Assembly (NCBI GenBank): GCA_030648295.1
Contig: JAUSID010000132.1
Location: 1-64,000, forward strand
Origin: Opitutaceae bacterium
Lineage (GTDB): Bacteria > Verrucomicrobiota > Verrucomicrobiia > Opitutales > Opitutaceae
DNA: 64,000 nt
Reading direction: 5' to 3'
The notes beneath the pieces were generated by a model that did no database searches, was not told the origin of the DNA, and was given only the letters and a program-made list of their open reading frames with translations. Position numbers and translations under genes: made by a program. This document shows positions 1 to 9,594 of the stretch, piece by piece (positions within the stretch are counted from its first letter, which is position 1; the number at the start of each line of letters is the position of its first letter).

Positions 1-534
1 GGCTATGCAAATATCGATCCGGATCGTACCGATTCGCGACGATTTTGGGGAATCGTGTACCGAGCGAAGCGTCATCCGCCAATCGGTCATCGGTCATCTA
101 AAATCTGTCATTTGGAAGACCGGCCCAATTCAATGGATTGGAAATTTCAAGATGCCCGATGACAGATGCCCGATTGGCGGATGTCGCTTCGCTCGGTACA
201 AGATTTCCGGGTACTTCGAAAACCCTGGCCGCCTACGGCGCCGCCGAAGGCGGGCAAGCTTGACCTGTTCACAACGAGTTTCGGATTTCAAGGAGTCTAG
301 CGACGTTGTGTTTTGGATCGTAGCAGCCGAGGTGACGAGGCTGGGGCGTGACGGCGGCTGCGCCGTTCGAGAAGCTCACCGTCGAGAGGCTCGTGACGGG
401 TCACTCGCAGAATCACCGGCTGGAAGCCGGTGCCACTTTGGTGTCATTTGCCGAACGCCACGGCGCCGAGATCCAGCGCGCCGGCGTCCGACCGCAACCC
501 TGCGGATTTGCGACCGCCGCGGCGCGAATCCGCT
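1..534. other. Intergenic region, no supported gene
   Basis: Open frames here have no recognisable protein content. The stretch contains a long hairpin repeat (58-198) and a segment around 405-425 in which 'ccggctggaagccgg' forms a short palindrome. The rest is unassigned. Confidence 0.6.
58..198. repeat. Long inverted repeat (hairpin) with heptamer words
   Basis: The left arm begins taccgagcgaagcgtcatcc and the right arm ends with its near-perfect complement, ending ggatgtcgcttcgctcggta. About 29 bp of the outer arms pair with one mismatch. The inner arms consist of a varying number of 7-bp words of the type atcggtc / atgcccg. A degenerate second copy lies at 20578-20700, upstream of crcB. 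It is a dispersed intergenic element; no protein is encoded. Confidence 0.8.
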
Positions 535-1254
535 TCAGAAATACTTCACGTAGATGGCACCCCGGGCGTCGGTGAACGTGAGGCTGTCGGTGTCGACCTT
601 GACCAGTCGAACGCCTAGGGTGCGATCGACAATGTCGTTCACCCGGAAAACGCGATCGTTCATCAGGACGCGGCTCTCCGTCCCGGACGAGCGGATACCA
701 CCAACGCGCAGCGCGTCGACATAGGCGTGAATGCGTTCATCCGGCTTCACCGCTGGGGCTGGCGGCGTTGCCCCCGGCGTCGGCGGGACGGGTGTGACCT
801 CGGATTTCGGGGCCGCGGGTTCCGGGGCCGGTTTCTCGGGACGGGAGGCGACGGGCTTGGCGGGTTCGGGTGGGGGGAGCGCAGCGCTTGTCACCGGCGC
901 CGCGGGCGGGGGTTCGCTCTTGGTTGCGGGTGCCGGCGATGGAATCGCTGGCATGACAATGGACGGCGCCGGTGCGGGCGCCGACGTCGGGGTTGCAGCG
1001 GGAACCGGCGTCGTCGCGGCGGCGACCGACGGAGTTTTCGCGGGCCGATTGAGCAGGAAAACCGTGATGACAACCGAGAGCACCACGAGCGCGATGGCAC
1101 CGCTGGCAATCAGCAGGGTCACGTTTGCGCTGCGCGGCTGGCGACGAGGCGCGACGGCGCCGCCGGTATTTCCCGGCATCGGCGGCTCAACGGCGGCCTG
1201 TTCGACCGTCCGCTGCCGCTGGGCCTTCTTCAGCGCTTCGTTAATCAAACTCAT
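535..1254 (-). CDS. GspB-like general secretion protein
   Basis: A 239-residue single-pass inner membrane protein. A short cytoplasmic N-terminus (starting MSLINEALKKAQ) is followed by a transmembrane segment at about residues 45-69, then a long Pro/Ala-rich periplasmic linker (about 72-175) and a compact C-terminal domain (about 176-239) that resembles the type II secretion GspB domain (pattern RVLMNDRVFRVND...IYVKYF). GspB partners the ATPase GspA/ExeA, helping insert or assemble the secretin through the peptidoglycan. The GspA homologue lies directly upstream on the same strand, about 200 bp away, which supports the call. No other type II secretion genes are in the window. The linker has low complexity, so homology rests on the ends and the context. 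Confidence 0.7.
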   Translation of the reverse strand: MSLINEALKKAQRQRTVEQAAVEPPMPGNTGGAVAPRRQPRSANVTLLIASGAIALVVLSVVITVFLLNRPAKTPSVAAATTPVPAATPTSAPAPAPSIVMPAIPSPAPATKSEPPPAAPVTSAALPPPEPAKPVASRPEKPAPEPAAPKSEVTPVPPTPGATPPAPAVKPDERIHAYVDALRVGGIRSSGTESRVLMNDRVFRVNDIVDRTLGVRLVKVDTDSLTFTDARGAIYVKYF

Positions 1255-1261
1255 TTATTTC

Positions 1262-1450
1262 ATCCGTTGGTCATTTCTTCTCCGCCGCAGTCTTCCTGGT
1301 CTTTGGAATCTTCCAAGCCTGTTCCCATTTCCCGATTCTACCTTGTCTTCGCGTTTTTCACATCTTCCTCCGGGTTTCTTCTTTCCCGTTTTCCCATGTC
1401 TTCCGGGTCTTACATGTCTTGGCAGTCTTCAATGTCTTCCCGTCTTCCGC
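1262..1450 (-). repeat. Purine-rich GGAAGAC-word tract upstream of gspB-like gene
   Basis: On the minus (sense) strand this leader is almost entirely purine and repeats the words GGAAGAC, GAAGAC and AAGACATG at irregular spacing. It fills the gap between the ATPase gene and the gspB-like start. A tract of the same style lies at 22951-23280, upstream of the beta-helix gene, again purine-rich in the sense of the downstream gene. Confidence 0.65.
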
Positions 1451-1451
1451 C

Positions 1452-2267
1452 TCACGCCGTCAGATTCTCCATGTCCTTGATCGCTCGGCGGACGTCCCAG
1501 TAATTCACCTCGTCGGACTCGCGGATGAAGGCCGAGAGCATCGCCTTGTCGCAAAGATTATTCACAATCCGCGGAATGCCGCGGCTGCCGCGATGGATCG
1601 CCCGCAGCGCCCACGTCGTGAATCCCGGCCGGCCGGCACTGCCCGCGAGCGTCAACCGGTGCTGGATGTAGTGGTTCATGTCGCTCGCGGAGAGCGGGTG
1701 AAGTTCATAATGCACGAGGATGCGCTGCCGGAGCTGGCGCAGTTCGTCGCGCCCGAGTATATCCTTCAACTCGGGCTGGCCCATGAGCACGATCTGAAGG
1801 AGCTTTTGCTTGTCCGTCTCGAGATTCGAAAGCAGCCGGATTTGTTCGAGCACCTCGAACTTCAGGTTCTGCGCCTCGTCGATGATGAGGACGATGTCGC
1901 GGCCTTTCCCGATTCGCTCGAGCAGCACGCGGCTCATCTGCGCGACCAAATCGTTCTGGCTGCGCGCGAGCTTCGTCTCGCCCAATTCCGTGAGGATCGC
2001 CTTCAGCATCTGAGTTTCGGTCACCCGCGGGTTGAGAATGAGCGCGGTGTCGAAGCGGGCGGGGTCGAGTTCGTTGAGGAACCGCCGGCAAAGCGTCGTC
2101 TTGCCGCAGCCCACCTCGCCGACCAGCACGATGAACCCCTTTCTTTCCTGCACGCCAAATTTCAGGTGCTGGAGTGCTTCCTGGTGGGTGGGGCTGAGGT
2201 AGAGAAACCGCGGGTCGGGAGTGATGTTGAACGGCATCTCTCGGAACCCGTAAAAACTCTGATACAT
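1452..2267 (-). CDS. ExeA/GspA family AAA ATPase
   Basis: A 271-residue ATPase. The N-terminus MYQSFYGFREMPFNITPDPR is the hallmark of ExeA/GspA and of exosortase-associated ATPases. Walker A is GEVGCGKT (about residues 50-57) and Walker B is DIVLIIDEAQ (about 124-133), followed by an AAA lid region rich in Arg and Leu. In type II secretion GspA works with GspB in ATP-driven secretin assembly at the cell wall. I start it at the ATG at 2267, where the family N-terminus begins; a TTG at 2279 would only add GLP. It is transcribed towards the gspB-like gene. An exosortase-EPS role is an alternative because an exosortase gene lies 44 kb away, but the adjacent GspB-like protein favours GspA. Confidence 0.85.
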   Translation of the reverse strand: MYQSFYGFREMPFNITPDPRFLYLSPTHQEALQHLKFGVQERKGFIVLVGEVGCGKTTLCRRFLNELDPARFDTALILNPRVTETQMLKAILTELGETKLARSQNDLVAQMSRVLLERIGKGRDIVLIIDEAQNLKFEVLEQIRLLSNLETDKQKLLQIVLMGQPELKDILGRDELRQLRQRILVHYELHPLSASDMNHYIQHRLTLAGSAGRPGFTTWALRAIHRGSRGIPRIVNNLCDKAMLSAFIRESDEVNYWDVRRAIKDMENLTA

Positions 2268-2387
2268 TGGCAGGCCCAAGGTGCAGCCGCCGGGAAAAAA
2301 CGCACGCCAAAATCTCCGCTGCGTGCCGCCGCCGCCCGTTTGAAATCTCCTTTACTCCGGCGCCCTGCTTTCCGTTGATGGGGCACG

Positions 2388-2669
2388 GTGAATTCGCGGC
2401 GAGTCATAACCGGCGTGTATGTCGTCCTCCTGACGGTGCTTGGGCTGGGCGCAGGCGCGCTGTTTTTGGACGCGCGGGCCGAGTATAACCAGCTGAAGCA
2501 GGTCGAGGCCGCCAGCCGCCGCCGGCTCGCCGAAACCGAGACACGCCTCCGCGAACAGGAGCGGATCCTGCAACGCCTCCGTACCGATCCCGGCTTTGTC
2601 GACAAGGTGATTCGCCAGAAGCTACATTACGCCCACCCCGGTGATGTAATTTTTCACTTCGAAAACTGA
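2388..2669 (+). CDS. FtsB/DivIC-like septum formation initiator
   Basis: A 93-residue bitopic protein starting at GTG 2388. One transmembrane helix (about residues 7-27) is followed by a heptad-rich coiled coil (about 30-68, QLKQVEAASRRRLAETETRL) and a short tail (RQKLHYAHPGDVIF). This is the layout of FtsB/DivIC, the small divisome proteins that form a complex with FtsL and FtsQ/DivIB. The tail motif 'PGDVIFHFE' resembles the 'PGE.vi.f' ending of the family. It lies 39 bp upstream of the UDP-sugar pyrophosphorylase gene and is probably cotranscribed with it. The family is short and divergent, so the assignment relies on architecture. Confidence 0.75.
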   Translation: MNSRRVITGVYVVLLTVLGLGAGALFLDARAEYNQLKQVEAASRRRLAETETRLREQERILQRLRTDPGFVDKVIRQKLHYAHPGDVIFHFEN

Positions 2670-2708
2670 ACCTTCGGCGGTTCTGCGTTTCCATGGCGAT
2701 TCCATCCC

Positions 2709-4223
2709 GTGACCCATCCGCTGATCGACAGCTTCAAAGGCGCCGGCCAGGCGCAGGTTTTCGCATATTTTGATCAACTTTCGCCGGACGAGCAGCGGCA
2801 GCTGCTGGAACAGGCGGGCGAGATCGATCTCGCCGAGATCGATCGGCTGAGCCGGACCCTGCTGGGCAAAAACGCCGCCGAAATAAACCTGGAGGGCCTT
2901 GCCCCCGCGCCGTACGAGAAGCGGCCCGAACACGGTGGTGAGGCCGACGCGTGGGTGAAGGCGAAAGCCGCGGGAGAGGAGGCGTTGCGCGCGGGCCGTG
3001 TCGCCGCGTTTATGGTCGCCGGCGGGCAGGGGACGCGGCTTGGCTACGACGGACCAAAGGGCACGTTTCCGGTCACGCCGGTGAAACGGAAGCCGCTGTT
3101 CCAGGTCTTCGCGGAAAAAATCCGCGCGGCGGGCCTGCGCTACGGCCAGCCGTTGCACTGGTTCATCATGACCAGCCACGCGAACCACGCCGCGACCGAG
3201 GCGTTTTTCGCCGAGCACGGTTTCTTCGGGCTCGAGCGTGGCCGCGTGCATTTTTTCCGGCAGAGGCGGATGCCGGCGGTGAATTTTGAAGGGCGGATCA
3301 TGCTCGAGTCGAAGTCCGCGATTGCGCTTTCGCCCGACGGCCATGGCGGTTCGCTCCGCGCGCTCGAACGCAGCGGCTCGCTCGACCTGATGCAGCGCGA
3401 GGGCATCGACACGCTGAGTTACTTCCAGGTCGACAACCCGCTCGTCCGTTGCGTCGACCCGGAGTTCATCGGCTGGCACCTGATGCGCCGATCGGACATG
3501 TCGAGCAAGATGGTGCCAAAGGCCTACGCGGAGGAGAAAGTTGGCCATTTCTGCGTCCAGAGTGGCAAACTCGTCGTGGTGGAGTATTCGGATTTACCCA
3601 TGGCGATGCAGCGCGAGACCGACGCGCAGGGGCAGCTGCGGTATCTCGCCGGCAGCATCGCGATCCACATCCTTGACCGCGAATTCGTCCGGCGGATGGC
3701 CCGTTCGGCAGGCTCGGGGAAGGCCCATTCGGCAGGCTCCCTCCTTCGCCAAGGCTCCGGAGGGCAGGGAGGGCGGGCCGAGACGAACGAGAGCGCGAAG
3801 TCGGGGGAGGACGTGGCGCTGCCGTTTCACCGGGCCGACAAGAAAATTCCGACGATTGACGCGAGTGGTCGCCCGGTTAAGCCGGATCGGGCGAACGGCG
3901 TGAAGTTCGAGATGTTCGTGTTCGACGCATTGCCGTTCGCGCGGAATCCCGTCGTGATCGAAACGCGGCGGGAGGATGACTTTTCGCCGGTGAAGAACGC
4001 CGAGGGGGTCGACTCGCCGAAAACGTGCCGCGACGATCAGCTGCGGCAATTCGGCCGCTGGTTAACGGCCAATGGCACCGGCGTCGCGACGGACGCCACC
4101 GGTCTGCCGGCGCTCACACTCGAGGTGTCGCCGCTTTTTGGCTACGACGAGGATTCGTTCGCCGAGTCGTGGAAGAAGCTCTCACCGAAACCGGTGATTC
4201 ACGAGGGGCTGTACTTGGAGTAG
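2709..4223 (+). CDS. UDPGP-family UTP--sugar-1-phosphate uridylyltransferase
   Basis: A 504-residue cytoplasmic nucleotidyltransferase of the UDPGP (UAP1-like) family. It makes UDP-sugars (UDP-GlcNAc/GalNAc or UDP-glucose) from UTP and a sugar 1-phosphate. The nucleotide loop is VAGGQGTRLGYDGPKGTFPV (about residues 103-122), typical of eukaryote-type UDP-HexNAc pyrophosphorylase. Further family segments are SYFQVDNPLVRCVDPEFIGWH and FHRADKKIPTID. The start is GTG 2709. About 35 residues (roughly 331-365, nucleotides 3700-3805) between 'FVRRMA' and 'VALPFHRADKK' are Ser/Gly/Ala-rich and derive from an in-frame repeat insertion, described separately. Substrate preference cannot be read from the sequence. 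Confidence 0.9.
   Translation: MTHPLIDSFKGAGQAQVFAYFDQLSPDEQRQLLEQAGEIDLAEIDRLSRTLLGKNAAEINLEGLAPAPYEKRPEHGGEADAWVKAKAAGEEALRAGRVAAFMVAGGQGTRLGYDGPKGTFPVTPVKRKPLFQVFAEKIRAAGLRYGQPLHWFIMTSHANHAATEAFFAEHGFFGLERGRVHFFRQRRMPAVNFEGRIMLESKSAIALSPDGHGGSLRALERSGSLDLMQREGIDTLSYFQVDNPLVRCVDPEFIGWHLMRRSDMSSKMVPKAYAEEKVGHFCVQSGKLVVVEYSDLPMAMQRETDAQGQLRYLAGSIAIHILDREFVRRMARSAGSGKAHSAGSLLRQGSGGQGGRAETNESAKSGEDVALPFHRADKKIPTIDASGRPVKPDRANGVKFEMFVFDALPFARNPVVIETRREDDFSPVKNAEGVDSPKTCRDDQLRQFGRWLTANGTGVATDATGLPALTLEVSPLFGYDEDSFAESWKKLSPKPVIHEGLYLE
3700..3805 (+). repeat. REP-like repeat inserted in frame in the UDPGP gene
   Basis: Two copies of (g/a)ttcggcaggctc and one 'cttcgccaaggctccgga' followed by gggcagggaggg lie within the coding sequence. 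Closely related words occur as intergenic repeats at 24684-24710 and 45405-45440 (ttcgacaagctcagg, cctgagcctgccgaaggg). The length keeps the reading frame and adds a flexible loop to the enzyme. Confidence 0.7.
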
Positions 4224-4500
4224 GGGCGGCGCGCGGAGGGGCGGAAGGGCAGAGGCACGGAGGCGCGGAGGGGCGGAGGAACGGAGGAACGGAGGGGCGG
4301 AGGAACGGAGGAACAGAGGGCAAATGCGCAGATGGTCGGATGGGCTGGCGGACCAAGGACCAAGGACCAAGGACCAAGGACCAAGGACCAAGGACCAAGG
4401 ACCAAGGACCAAGGACCAAAGACAACTGGTCATCTGCGCGCATCCTAACCACCGACCACCGACCACCGACCACTGACCATCTGCTCCTACGACCTTCGAC
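4224..4500. repeat. Intergenic tandem repeats: 8-mer, GGACCAA x10, GACCACC
   Basis: Three arrays stand back to back after the UDPGP stop. About 4240-4320 holds an imperfect 8-bp repeat (cggaggaa / cggagggg). 4350-4419 holds exactly ten perfect copies of the heptamer GGACCAA. About 4447-4479 holds four copies of gaccacc/gaccact. No gene is supported here. Confidence 0.9.
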
Positions 4501-4562
4501 TGGGAGCGCGACCGCCCTCGGTCGCTCCGATCTCCATGCGACCGGGGGCGGTCGCGCTCCCA
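4501..4562. repeat. Inverted repeat, 16-bp perfect arms
   Basis: tgggagcgcgaccgcc (4501-4516) is the exact reverse complement of 4547-4562. A further 'ggtcgctcc' lies inside. It belongs to the GGGAGCGCG motif family seen in at least nine other intergenic places in the window. It could form a strong hairpin between the UDPGP gene and the next gene; there is no T-run, so I do not call it a terminator. Confidence 0.85.
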
Positions 4563-4651
4563 AAGAACCGCGGAGCGGCCGGCCCAACATTCGGGTTGAA
4601 ACAGATCTCGAATGCAGGCGTAACCGTGTGCGAGTGTTTTCCCTTCCCGGA

Positions 4652-5392
4652 ATGATCACCCACGCGCGCCGTATCGACCCGGAATCTTTGCCACCGCCGG
4701 TGAGTCGCACGCGCGTCCGCGGGGGACTTCGGGTGGGAATCGCCCTCGGAGCCACTGCGGTTGCGATGTTCGCCGGGTTGCGGGCGGCGCCCACGGGCGT
4801 GAACAATGTGCCGAGTGCGGACACGTCGCCGGGCGGAACAGGCGTGTTCCAGATGTACTCGGCCTTTGGCAAGGGGGCGCCCGAATGGTTTGCTGGCGTC
4901 CGCGCCGGCCTGTCGCCGTCACTCGGAAATTTCGAAGCGGGAGTCGACACCCGCTGGGGTGCCGGTCCGACCATCCCGGCTTTTTTCAACGCGAAGTGGG
5001 CGGCGCAGCTCGAGAAGGGGCTGCCCGCGCTCGGCATCGGGATCGCCGGAGTCGCGCTTCGGTCGTCGGACCGCGACGCGCTCGGGCAGCCGCAAACGTA
5101 TGCGGTGTTCACCTACGACGCGGATGTCGCGCGGTTTCACGCCGGCTACGCCTTTCAATCGCGGAACGGCGCCATGTTCTTCGGGCTGGACCACTGGTGG
5201 GTGCTCGCAAACCAGAAACTTACGTTTCGCGCCGACATCACCCAGATTCAAAATCGCGACCAGTGGCTCGCGAGCGCCGGCTTCATGTACCTGCTCGCCG
5301 ATCCGCTGACGCTCGAGGTGTGGCACAGCCTGCCGACCGAACGCGGTCGCGACTACACCACCGTGAGGCTATCGATCGGGTTCCGCTATTAG
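4652..5392 (+). CDS. Putative outer-membrane beta-barrel protein
   Basis: A 246-residue exported protein of unknown function. An Arg-rich N-terminus is followed by a hydrophobic segment (about residues 28-48, GGLRVGIALGATAVAMFAGL) that looks like a signal peptide. The rest alternates short amphipathic strands rich in Gly, aromatic residues and turns (FMYLLADPLTLEVWHSL...) and ends in ...TVRLSIGFRY, an aromatic C-terminus typical of Omp85/BAM-inserted barrels. I start at ATG 4652, since the frame upstream is only repeat DNA. It may be conserved among Opitutaceae-like genomes, but I do not recognise a named family. Confidence 0.6.
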   Translation: MITHARRIDPESLPPPVSRTRVRGGLRVGIALGATAVAMFAGLRAAPTGVNNVPSADTSPGGTGVFQMYSAFGKGAPEWFAGVRAGLSPSLGNFEAGVDTRWGAGPTIPAFFNAKWAAQLEKGLPALGIGIAGVALRSSDRDALGQPQTYAVFTYDADVARFHAGYAFQSRNGAMFFGLDHWWVLANQKLTFRADITQIQNRDQWLASAGFMYLLADPLTLEVWHSLPTERGRDYTTVRLSIGFRY

Positions 5393-5490
5393 GGGAAATC
5401 TTCGGGCTGGCTGTTTCCATTCAGCCTCCACCGCAATACGCGTTTTGCTCCGGACAGGAAGAAACAACGGTTTCCTGGGGTTGATTCGTG

Positions 5491-8400
5491 TCAGCTCGCG
5501 GCTGTCTGCATCCGCCCGCGCCGGCCAAATCGCGCATAAAGCGGCGGCAGCAGAAACAGATTCAGCAGGGTCGATGTGACCAGGCCGCCGAGGATCACGA
5601 GTGCCATCGGCCGCTCGATTTCGTTTCCCGGCACGTTGCCTTTCAACACCAGCGGCAGCAGGGCGAAAGCAGCGGTGGCCGCGGTCATGAGGATCGGTAC
5701 GAGTCGTTCCTCGGAGCCGCGTAGCACGACCTCGGGCCCGAAGGCCACGCTCTCCTCCTGCTCCAGATGGCGGTAATGACTGACGAGCAGGATCCCGTTG
5801 CGCGCGGCGATTCCCAGCACGGTCACAAAGCCGACCAGCGAACCGAGCGACAGGACGCCGCCGCCGAGCCACGCGGCGAGGACTCCGCCGATGAGCGCAA
5901 AGGGCAGCGTCAGGGCGATGAGCAGCACGAGCCGCACCGACTGGAAATCCGCGAGCAGGATCACGAGGATGCCGGCGAGGGATGCCAGGCCGAGCCAGAA
6001 CAGCCGCGACTGCGCGGCCTGCCGTTCCGCGTATTCGCCCAATACTTCCGGGTGATAGCCGGCGGCAAACTTGACCTGTCCGACGCGCGCTTCGATATCC
6101 TTGGCTACTGCCCCCAGGTCGCGACCGGAGACGTTGCACGTCACATCAATCCGTCGCGACGCACCTTCGCGGCGAATCGCGTTCGGCGTCGGCACGATGG
6201 CGAGGTCCGCTACATCGGCGAGTCGCACATGCCCGCCGCTCGGCGTCTCAATCAGCAATTCGCGAAGGCTGGTATAGTCCGCGCGCACCGGCGGCAGACT
6301 CCAGACTGCGACGTCATGGACCTTCTGGTCGTGATACACCTCACCGACCTTGCGGCCGCTAACCAGCGTCGTCACGGCCAGCCGGACCTGCCCTGCCGTC
6401 AGTCCATGCAGTGCCGCGGACTCCGCTCGGAGCTTGATCGTGATTTGCGGCACGAGCGTCTGCGGTTCGACCTTCAAAGCGCTGACTCCGGCGATGTCCT
6501 TCAGCGCGGCGCCGACCTCCGCCGCATGCGAACGAAGCAGCGCAAGATCCGGCCCGTAGATTCGCACCACGATGCTCGCACTCGCTCCGGTCAGGACCTC
6601 CTTGATCCGCTCGCGCAGGTAGGTCAGCAGGTCCCGCACGAGCCCCGGGTAGCTGTCCACGACCGCCTGCACCTTCGCGATGGTTGATTCGTAGTCCACC
6701 TGCGGATCGAGGCTGATCCACAGCTCGGTGAAGTCCGGACCGACCACCTCGTCCGCGACCTCGGCGCGGCCGATGTGCGCGCCCTGGTTGCGCACGCCGG
6801 GAATCGCGCGCAGGTCCTTGCTGGCGGCAATCGTGATCCGGGTGCTGGCCTCGACCGACGTGTTTGGTTTCTCCAGCCAGTGCATCAGGAAATCACGCTC
6901 CATGAAATTCGGCAGGAACTCCTCGCCCAGCCGGGCGTGCCATACCCACCCGGTGAATACAAACGCGACCGCGAGCACCACGATCGCCATCCCGGGACGG
7001 TGGGCGAGACGGGGAAGCAGCGAGCGGTAGCCGGTCTTCAGCTTGCGCGCGAGCCAGGCCTCGCGGTGCTTTTGCGCCTCGACCCGCAGGAGCAGAAGGC
7101 TCAATGCCGGCGTGACGGTCAGCGCGACACCCAGCGAAGCGACGATGGCGAGGATGTAGGCGAGCGCCAGCGGCTGAAAGAACGTTCCCGCGAGCCCGGG
7201 CAGGAAAAACACCGGCACGAACACGAGCACGATGATCACACTCGCGTAGACGACCGCACTCCGCACTTCGAGCGAGGCGGCAAGCACGACCTTGAGCGCC
7301 GGGAGCGGCGTGGGCAGCAGACGATTCTGCCGCAACCGGCGAAGGATGTTCTCCACGTCGATGATGGCGTCATCCACCACCTCGCCCAGCGCGATAATGA
7401 GGCCGGCGAGGATCATCGTGTTGATCGTCTCGCCACGCCAGCGCAGCAGCAGCAGCGCGACCGCGAGTGACAGTGGAATCGCAACGATGCTGATGATTGT
7501 GGTGCGCCAGTCTCCGAGGAAGAAGAAGAGGATGATGATGACGAGCAGGCAACCCAGCCACAGCGCCTCCGTGAGATGATCGATCGAAAGCTGGATGAAC
7601 GTCGCTGGCCGGAAGATCGTCGAGTCCATCTCCACGCCCGACAGCCCGGGCTTCAATTCCGCCAGGACTTTCTCCACGCCGGCAGTGACATCGAGGGTGT
7701 TTCCCCAAGGCTGCTTCTCGACAATGAGCAGAATCCCCGGGCCGTCGTTGATGACCGCATCTCCGATCGGGGCGGGATGGCCAATGCGTACTTCGGCCAC
7801 GTCGCCGAGCCGGATGGGGGTGCCATGGCGAAATTCCACGACGGTGCGCGCCAGGTCTTCCGGCGTCGTGATGAGCCCGAGTTGGGCGACGCTCAGCCGG
7901 AGGTTCGGCGTGTCAATGAAGCCGCCGGCGCTGACGACCGCGGCGTCTCCCGCCGCCCGCGTGACGGCATCGAGCGTGACGCCCGCGGCGCGCAGCCGCT
8001 GTGGATCCACGAGCACTTGGAACTGTTTGTCGCGCTGGCCCCAAATGGCGACGTTCGCCACGCCGGGCACCGACATGAGACGAGGGCGAATCGTCCAGCG
8101 CGACAGCTCGCTCAGTTCCATTTGGGAAAGCGTCTTGGAGGTGAGGCCGACCTTCAGCGCGCGGCTGAGCGACGAGTAGGGGGCCATCAGCACCGGCGGC
8201 TTCACCACCGCGGGCAAACGATTCTGGGCGAGGTTCAGCCGCTCCTGCACCAGTTGCCGGGCCCGCATTATGTCCGTGCCGGGGTTGAAGATCATCACCA
8301 CCGACGAAAGCCCGAGCACGGATTTCGACCGGATTGTCTTCAGGAACGGCAGCCCGTTCAGCGAGTTTTCCAGCGGCACCGTGACGAGTGAATCGACTTC

Positions 8401-8577
8401 CTCGGTGGATAGACCTGGTGCCTCGGTTTGCACTTCCACCAGGGGCGGGGCGAACTCGGGAAACACGTCCAGTGGCGCATTGCGCGTGGCATTGATCCCG
8501 GCGAAGAGAAGCGCCGCCGCCAGCGCGACGACCAGCACCCGCATGTGGAGCGCCCACGAAACGATGGCGTTGAGCAT
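5491..8577 (-). CDS. RND efflux permease, CusA/CzcA-type
   Basis: A 1028-residue inner-membrane proton/substrate antiporter, close to the usual length of about 1030-1050. The N-terminal helix is followed by [20 protein letters not shown], the signature of the heavy-metal-efflux branch. Twelve transmembrane segments fall into two halves (about residues 335-540 and 850-1015) with two large periplasmic loops. The TM4 motif [15 protein letters not shown] carries the acidic proton-relay residues of HME-RND pumps. It is the last gene of an operon after the outer membrane factor (9595-10980) and membrane fusion protein (8596-9573), 18 bp after the latter. Likely substrates are monovalent or divalent metal ions; the ion is not deducible. 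The damaged two-component regulator divergent to the operon fits a metal-response locus. Confidence 0.93.
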   Translation of the reverse strand: MLNAIVSWALHMRVLVVALAAALLFAGINATRNAPLDVFPEFAPPLVEVQTEAPGLSTEEVDSLVTVPLENSLNGLPFLKTIRSKSVLGLSSVVMIFNPGTDIMRARQLVQERLNLAQNRLPAVVKPPVLMAPYSSLSRALKVGLTSKTLSQMELSELSRWTIRPRLMSVPGVANVAIWGQRDKQFQVLVDPQRLRAAGVTLDAVTRAAGDAAVVSAGGFIDTPNLRLSVAQLGLITTPEDLARTVVEFRHGTPIRLGDVAEVRIGHPAPIGDAVINDGPGILLIVEKQPWGNTLDVTAGVEKVLAELKPGLSGVEMDSTIFRPATFIQLSIDHLTEALWLGCLLVIIILFFFLGDWRTTIISIVAIPLSLAVALLLLRWRGETINTMILAGLIIALGEVVDDAIIDVENILRRLRQNRLLPTPLPALKVVLAASLEVRSAVVYASVIIVLVFVPVFFLPGLAGTFFQPLALAYILAIVASLGVALTVTPALSLLLLRVEAQKHREAWLARKLKTGYRSLLPRLAHRPGMAIVVLAVAFVFTGWVWHARLGEEFLPNFMERDFLMHWLEKPNTSVEASTRITIAASKDLRAIPGVRNQGAHIGRAEVADEVVGPDFTELWISLDPQVDYESTIAKVQAVVDSYPGLVRDLLTYLRERIKEVLTGASASIVVRIYGPDLALLRSHAAEVGAALKDIAGVSALKVEPQTLVPQITIKLRAESAALHGLTAGQVRLAVTTLVSGRKVGEVYHDQKVHDVAVWSLPPVRADYTSLRELLIETPSGGHVRLADVADLAIVPTPNAIRREGASRRIDVTCNVSGRDLGAVAKDIEARVGQVKFAAGYHPEVLGEYAERQAAQSRLFWLGLASLAGILVILLADFQSVRLVLLIALTLPFALIGGVLAAWLGGGVLSLGSLVGFVTVLGIAARNGILLVSHYRHLEQEESVAFGPEVVLRGSEERLVPILMTAATAAFALLPLVLKGNVPGNEIERPMALVILGGLVTSTLLNLFLLPPLYARFGRRGRMQTAAS

Positions 8578-8595
8578 GGCGGGCGCGGGTCCGGG

Positions 8596-9573
8596 TTACT
8601 TGCCGGTCATGAACTCGGTGCCAAAGAGCTCGGCCGCGCCGTCGGTGACGATTCGCGCTCCGATGGCCGGACCGCTGGCGAGGACGGCGTGAGCGCCGGC
8701 GAGCCGCATGACCTGGATCCGGCGCCGCACATACTGGTGCGGCGCGGTGTTTTCGTACACCCACTGTCCGCCGTGAATGTCATGCAGCACCGCGTTGAAC
8801 GGCACGACGAGACTCTCCGTGGCCGCTCCGGCCACCGGCACCTCGACGGCCACGCGCTCGCCCGGTCGCAGGGCGAGTCCGGCGGGCAATTCATAGTACC
8901 AGTCAATGGTCGCGGCCGACGCGTTCGCCGTCAGGGGCCCGGCCACGGGTTTCGCCACGTGCGGCTCGCTCGAGGGCGAGGCGGAGAGCGCGCGCAACAT
9001 CGCACTCGCATTGGAATCGAGCAGGGATGCTTCTCCGCTGTAGATCGCAACGCGGACCCACGTCCGCCGCGCCTTGGCGGCCTCGCCCACCGGCGCGCCG
9101 AGAATGTCGCGCTGCGCGCGCGCGGTGCGCAGCGCTGCCTCCGCCACGGCGAGCGTGGCCTTCGCCTCATCGACGGCGCGGACACTGCCCGCCTCGGCTT
9201 CGAGGACGCGCTCGGCGCGGGCGCGCGCAATTTTCGCCGCGTCCACCTGCGCCTGCGTCTGAAGGATCCGGCCATCGGCCGCGGCCTGAAGATCAGCGAG
9301 CCGCAGCACGTCGTCGAGCGTGCCGCCGAGCACGGGTGCGATCGCCGTGCCGGCCGGCGCCAGCGGCAGTACGATCTCGCCGGAAAACAACCGGACGGCC
9401 GGGACCGCGCGGCGCTCGACTGCCACGAGCTTCAGTCGCAGCCGCTCCTCCGCCTGCGGCTGAAGCACCACGGTCGTGAGATCGGCTTCCTTCGACAACG
9501 TGGCCGGCGGTGCGCTGGTCGGCGCGCCGTAAAGGACAGGGACAAGCAGCAGAAGGAAGACGTACCGTTTCAT
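8596..9573 (-). CDS. RND membrane fusion (periplasmic adaptor) protein
   Basis: A 325-residue adaptor. A signal peptide (MKRYVFLLLLVPVLYGAPT) is followed by a first beta-barrel/lipoyl half, an Ala/Arg-rich alpha-helical hairpin (about residues 105-165) and a second barrel region with ERVAVEVPVAGAATESLVVP, the conserved HlyD-type strand 'iP..Av....g...VyV'. It bridges the RND permease and the TolC-like channel. It is short for a CusB (usually about 400), mainly because the hairpin and C-terminal membrane-proximal domain are compact. It starts 21 bp after the outer membrane factor gene ends. Confidence 0.85.
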   Translation of the reverse strand: MKRYVFLLLLVPVLYGAPTSAPPATLSKEADLTTVVLQPQAEERLRLKLVAVERRAVPAVRLFSGEIVLPLAPAGTAIAPVLGGTLDDVLRLADLQAAADGRILQTQAQVDAAKIARARAERVLEAEAGSVRAVDEAKATLAVAEAALRTARAQRDILGAPVGEAAKARRTWVRVAIYSGEASLLDSNASAMLRALSASPSSEPHVAKPVAGPLTANASAATIDWYYELPAGLALRPGERVAVEVPVAGAATESLVVPFNAVLHDIHGGQWVYENTAPHQYVRRRIQVMRLAGAHAVLASGPAIGARIVTDGAAELFGTEFMTGK

Positions 9574-9594
9574 ATCGGAGTGCGGGAGTTAAGG

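Noticed and set aside
5-553. Possible 182-residue protein at the left edge
   Set aside because: It reads through both arms of a hairpin repeat and has no domain or plausible codon pattern.
4501-4562. Intrinsic terminator of the UDPGP gene
   Set aside because: The stem is strong but more than 270 bp from the stop and not followed by a T-run; it matches a dispersed repeat family.
4025-4651. N-terminal extension of the barrel-like protein
   Set aside because: It overlaps the UDPGP gene and then reads through tandem repeats; the signal-like segment begins after ATG 4652.
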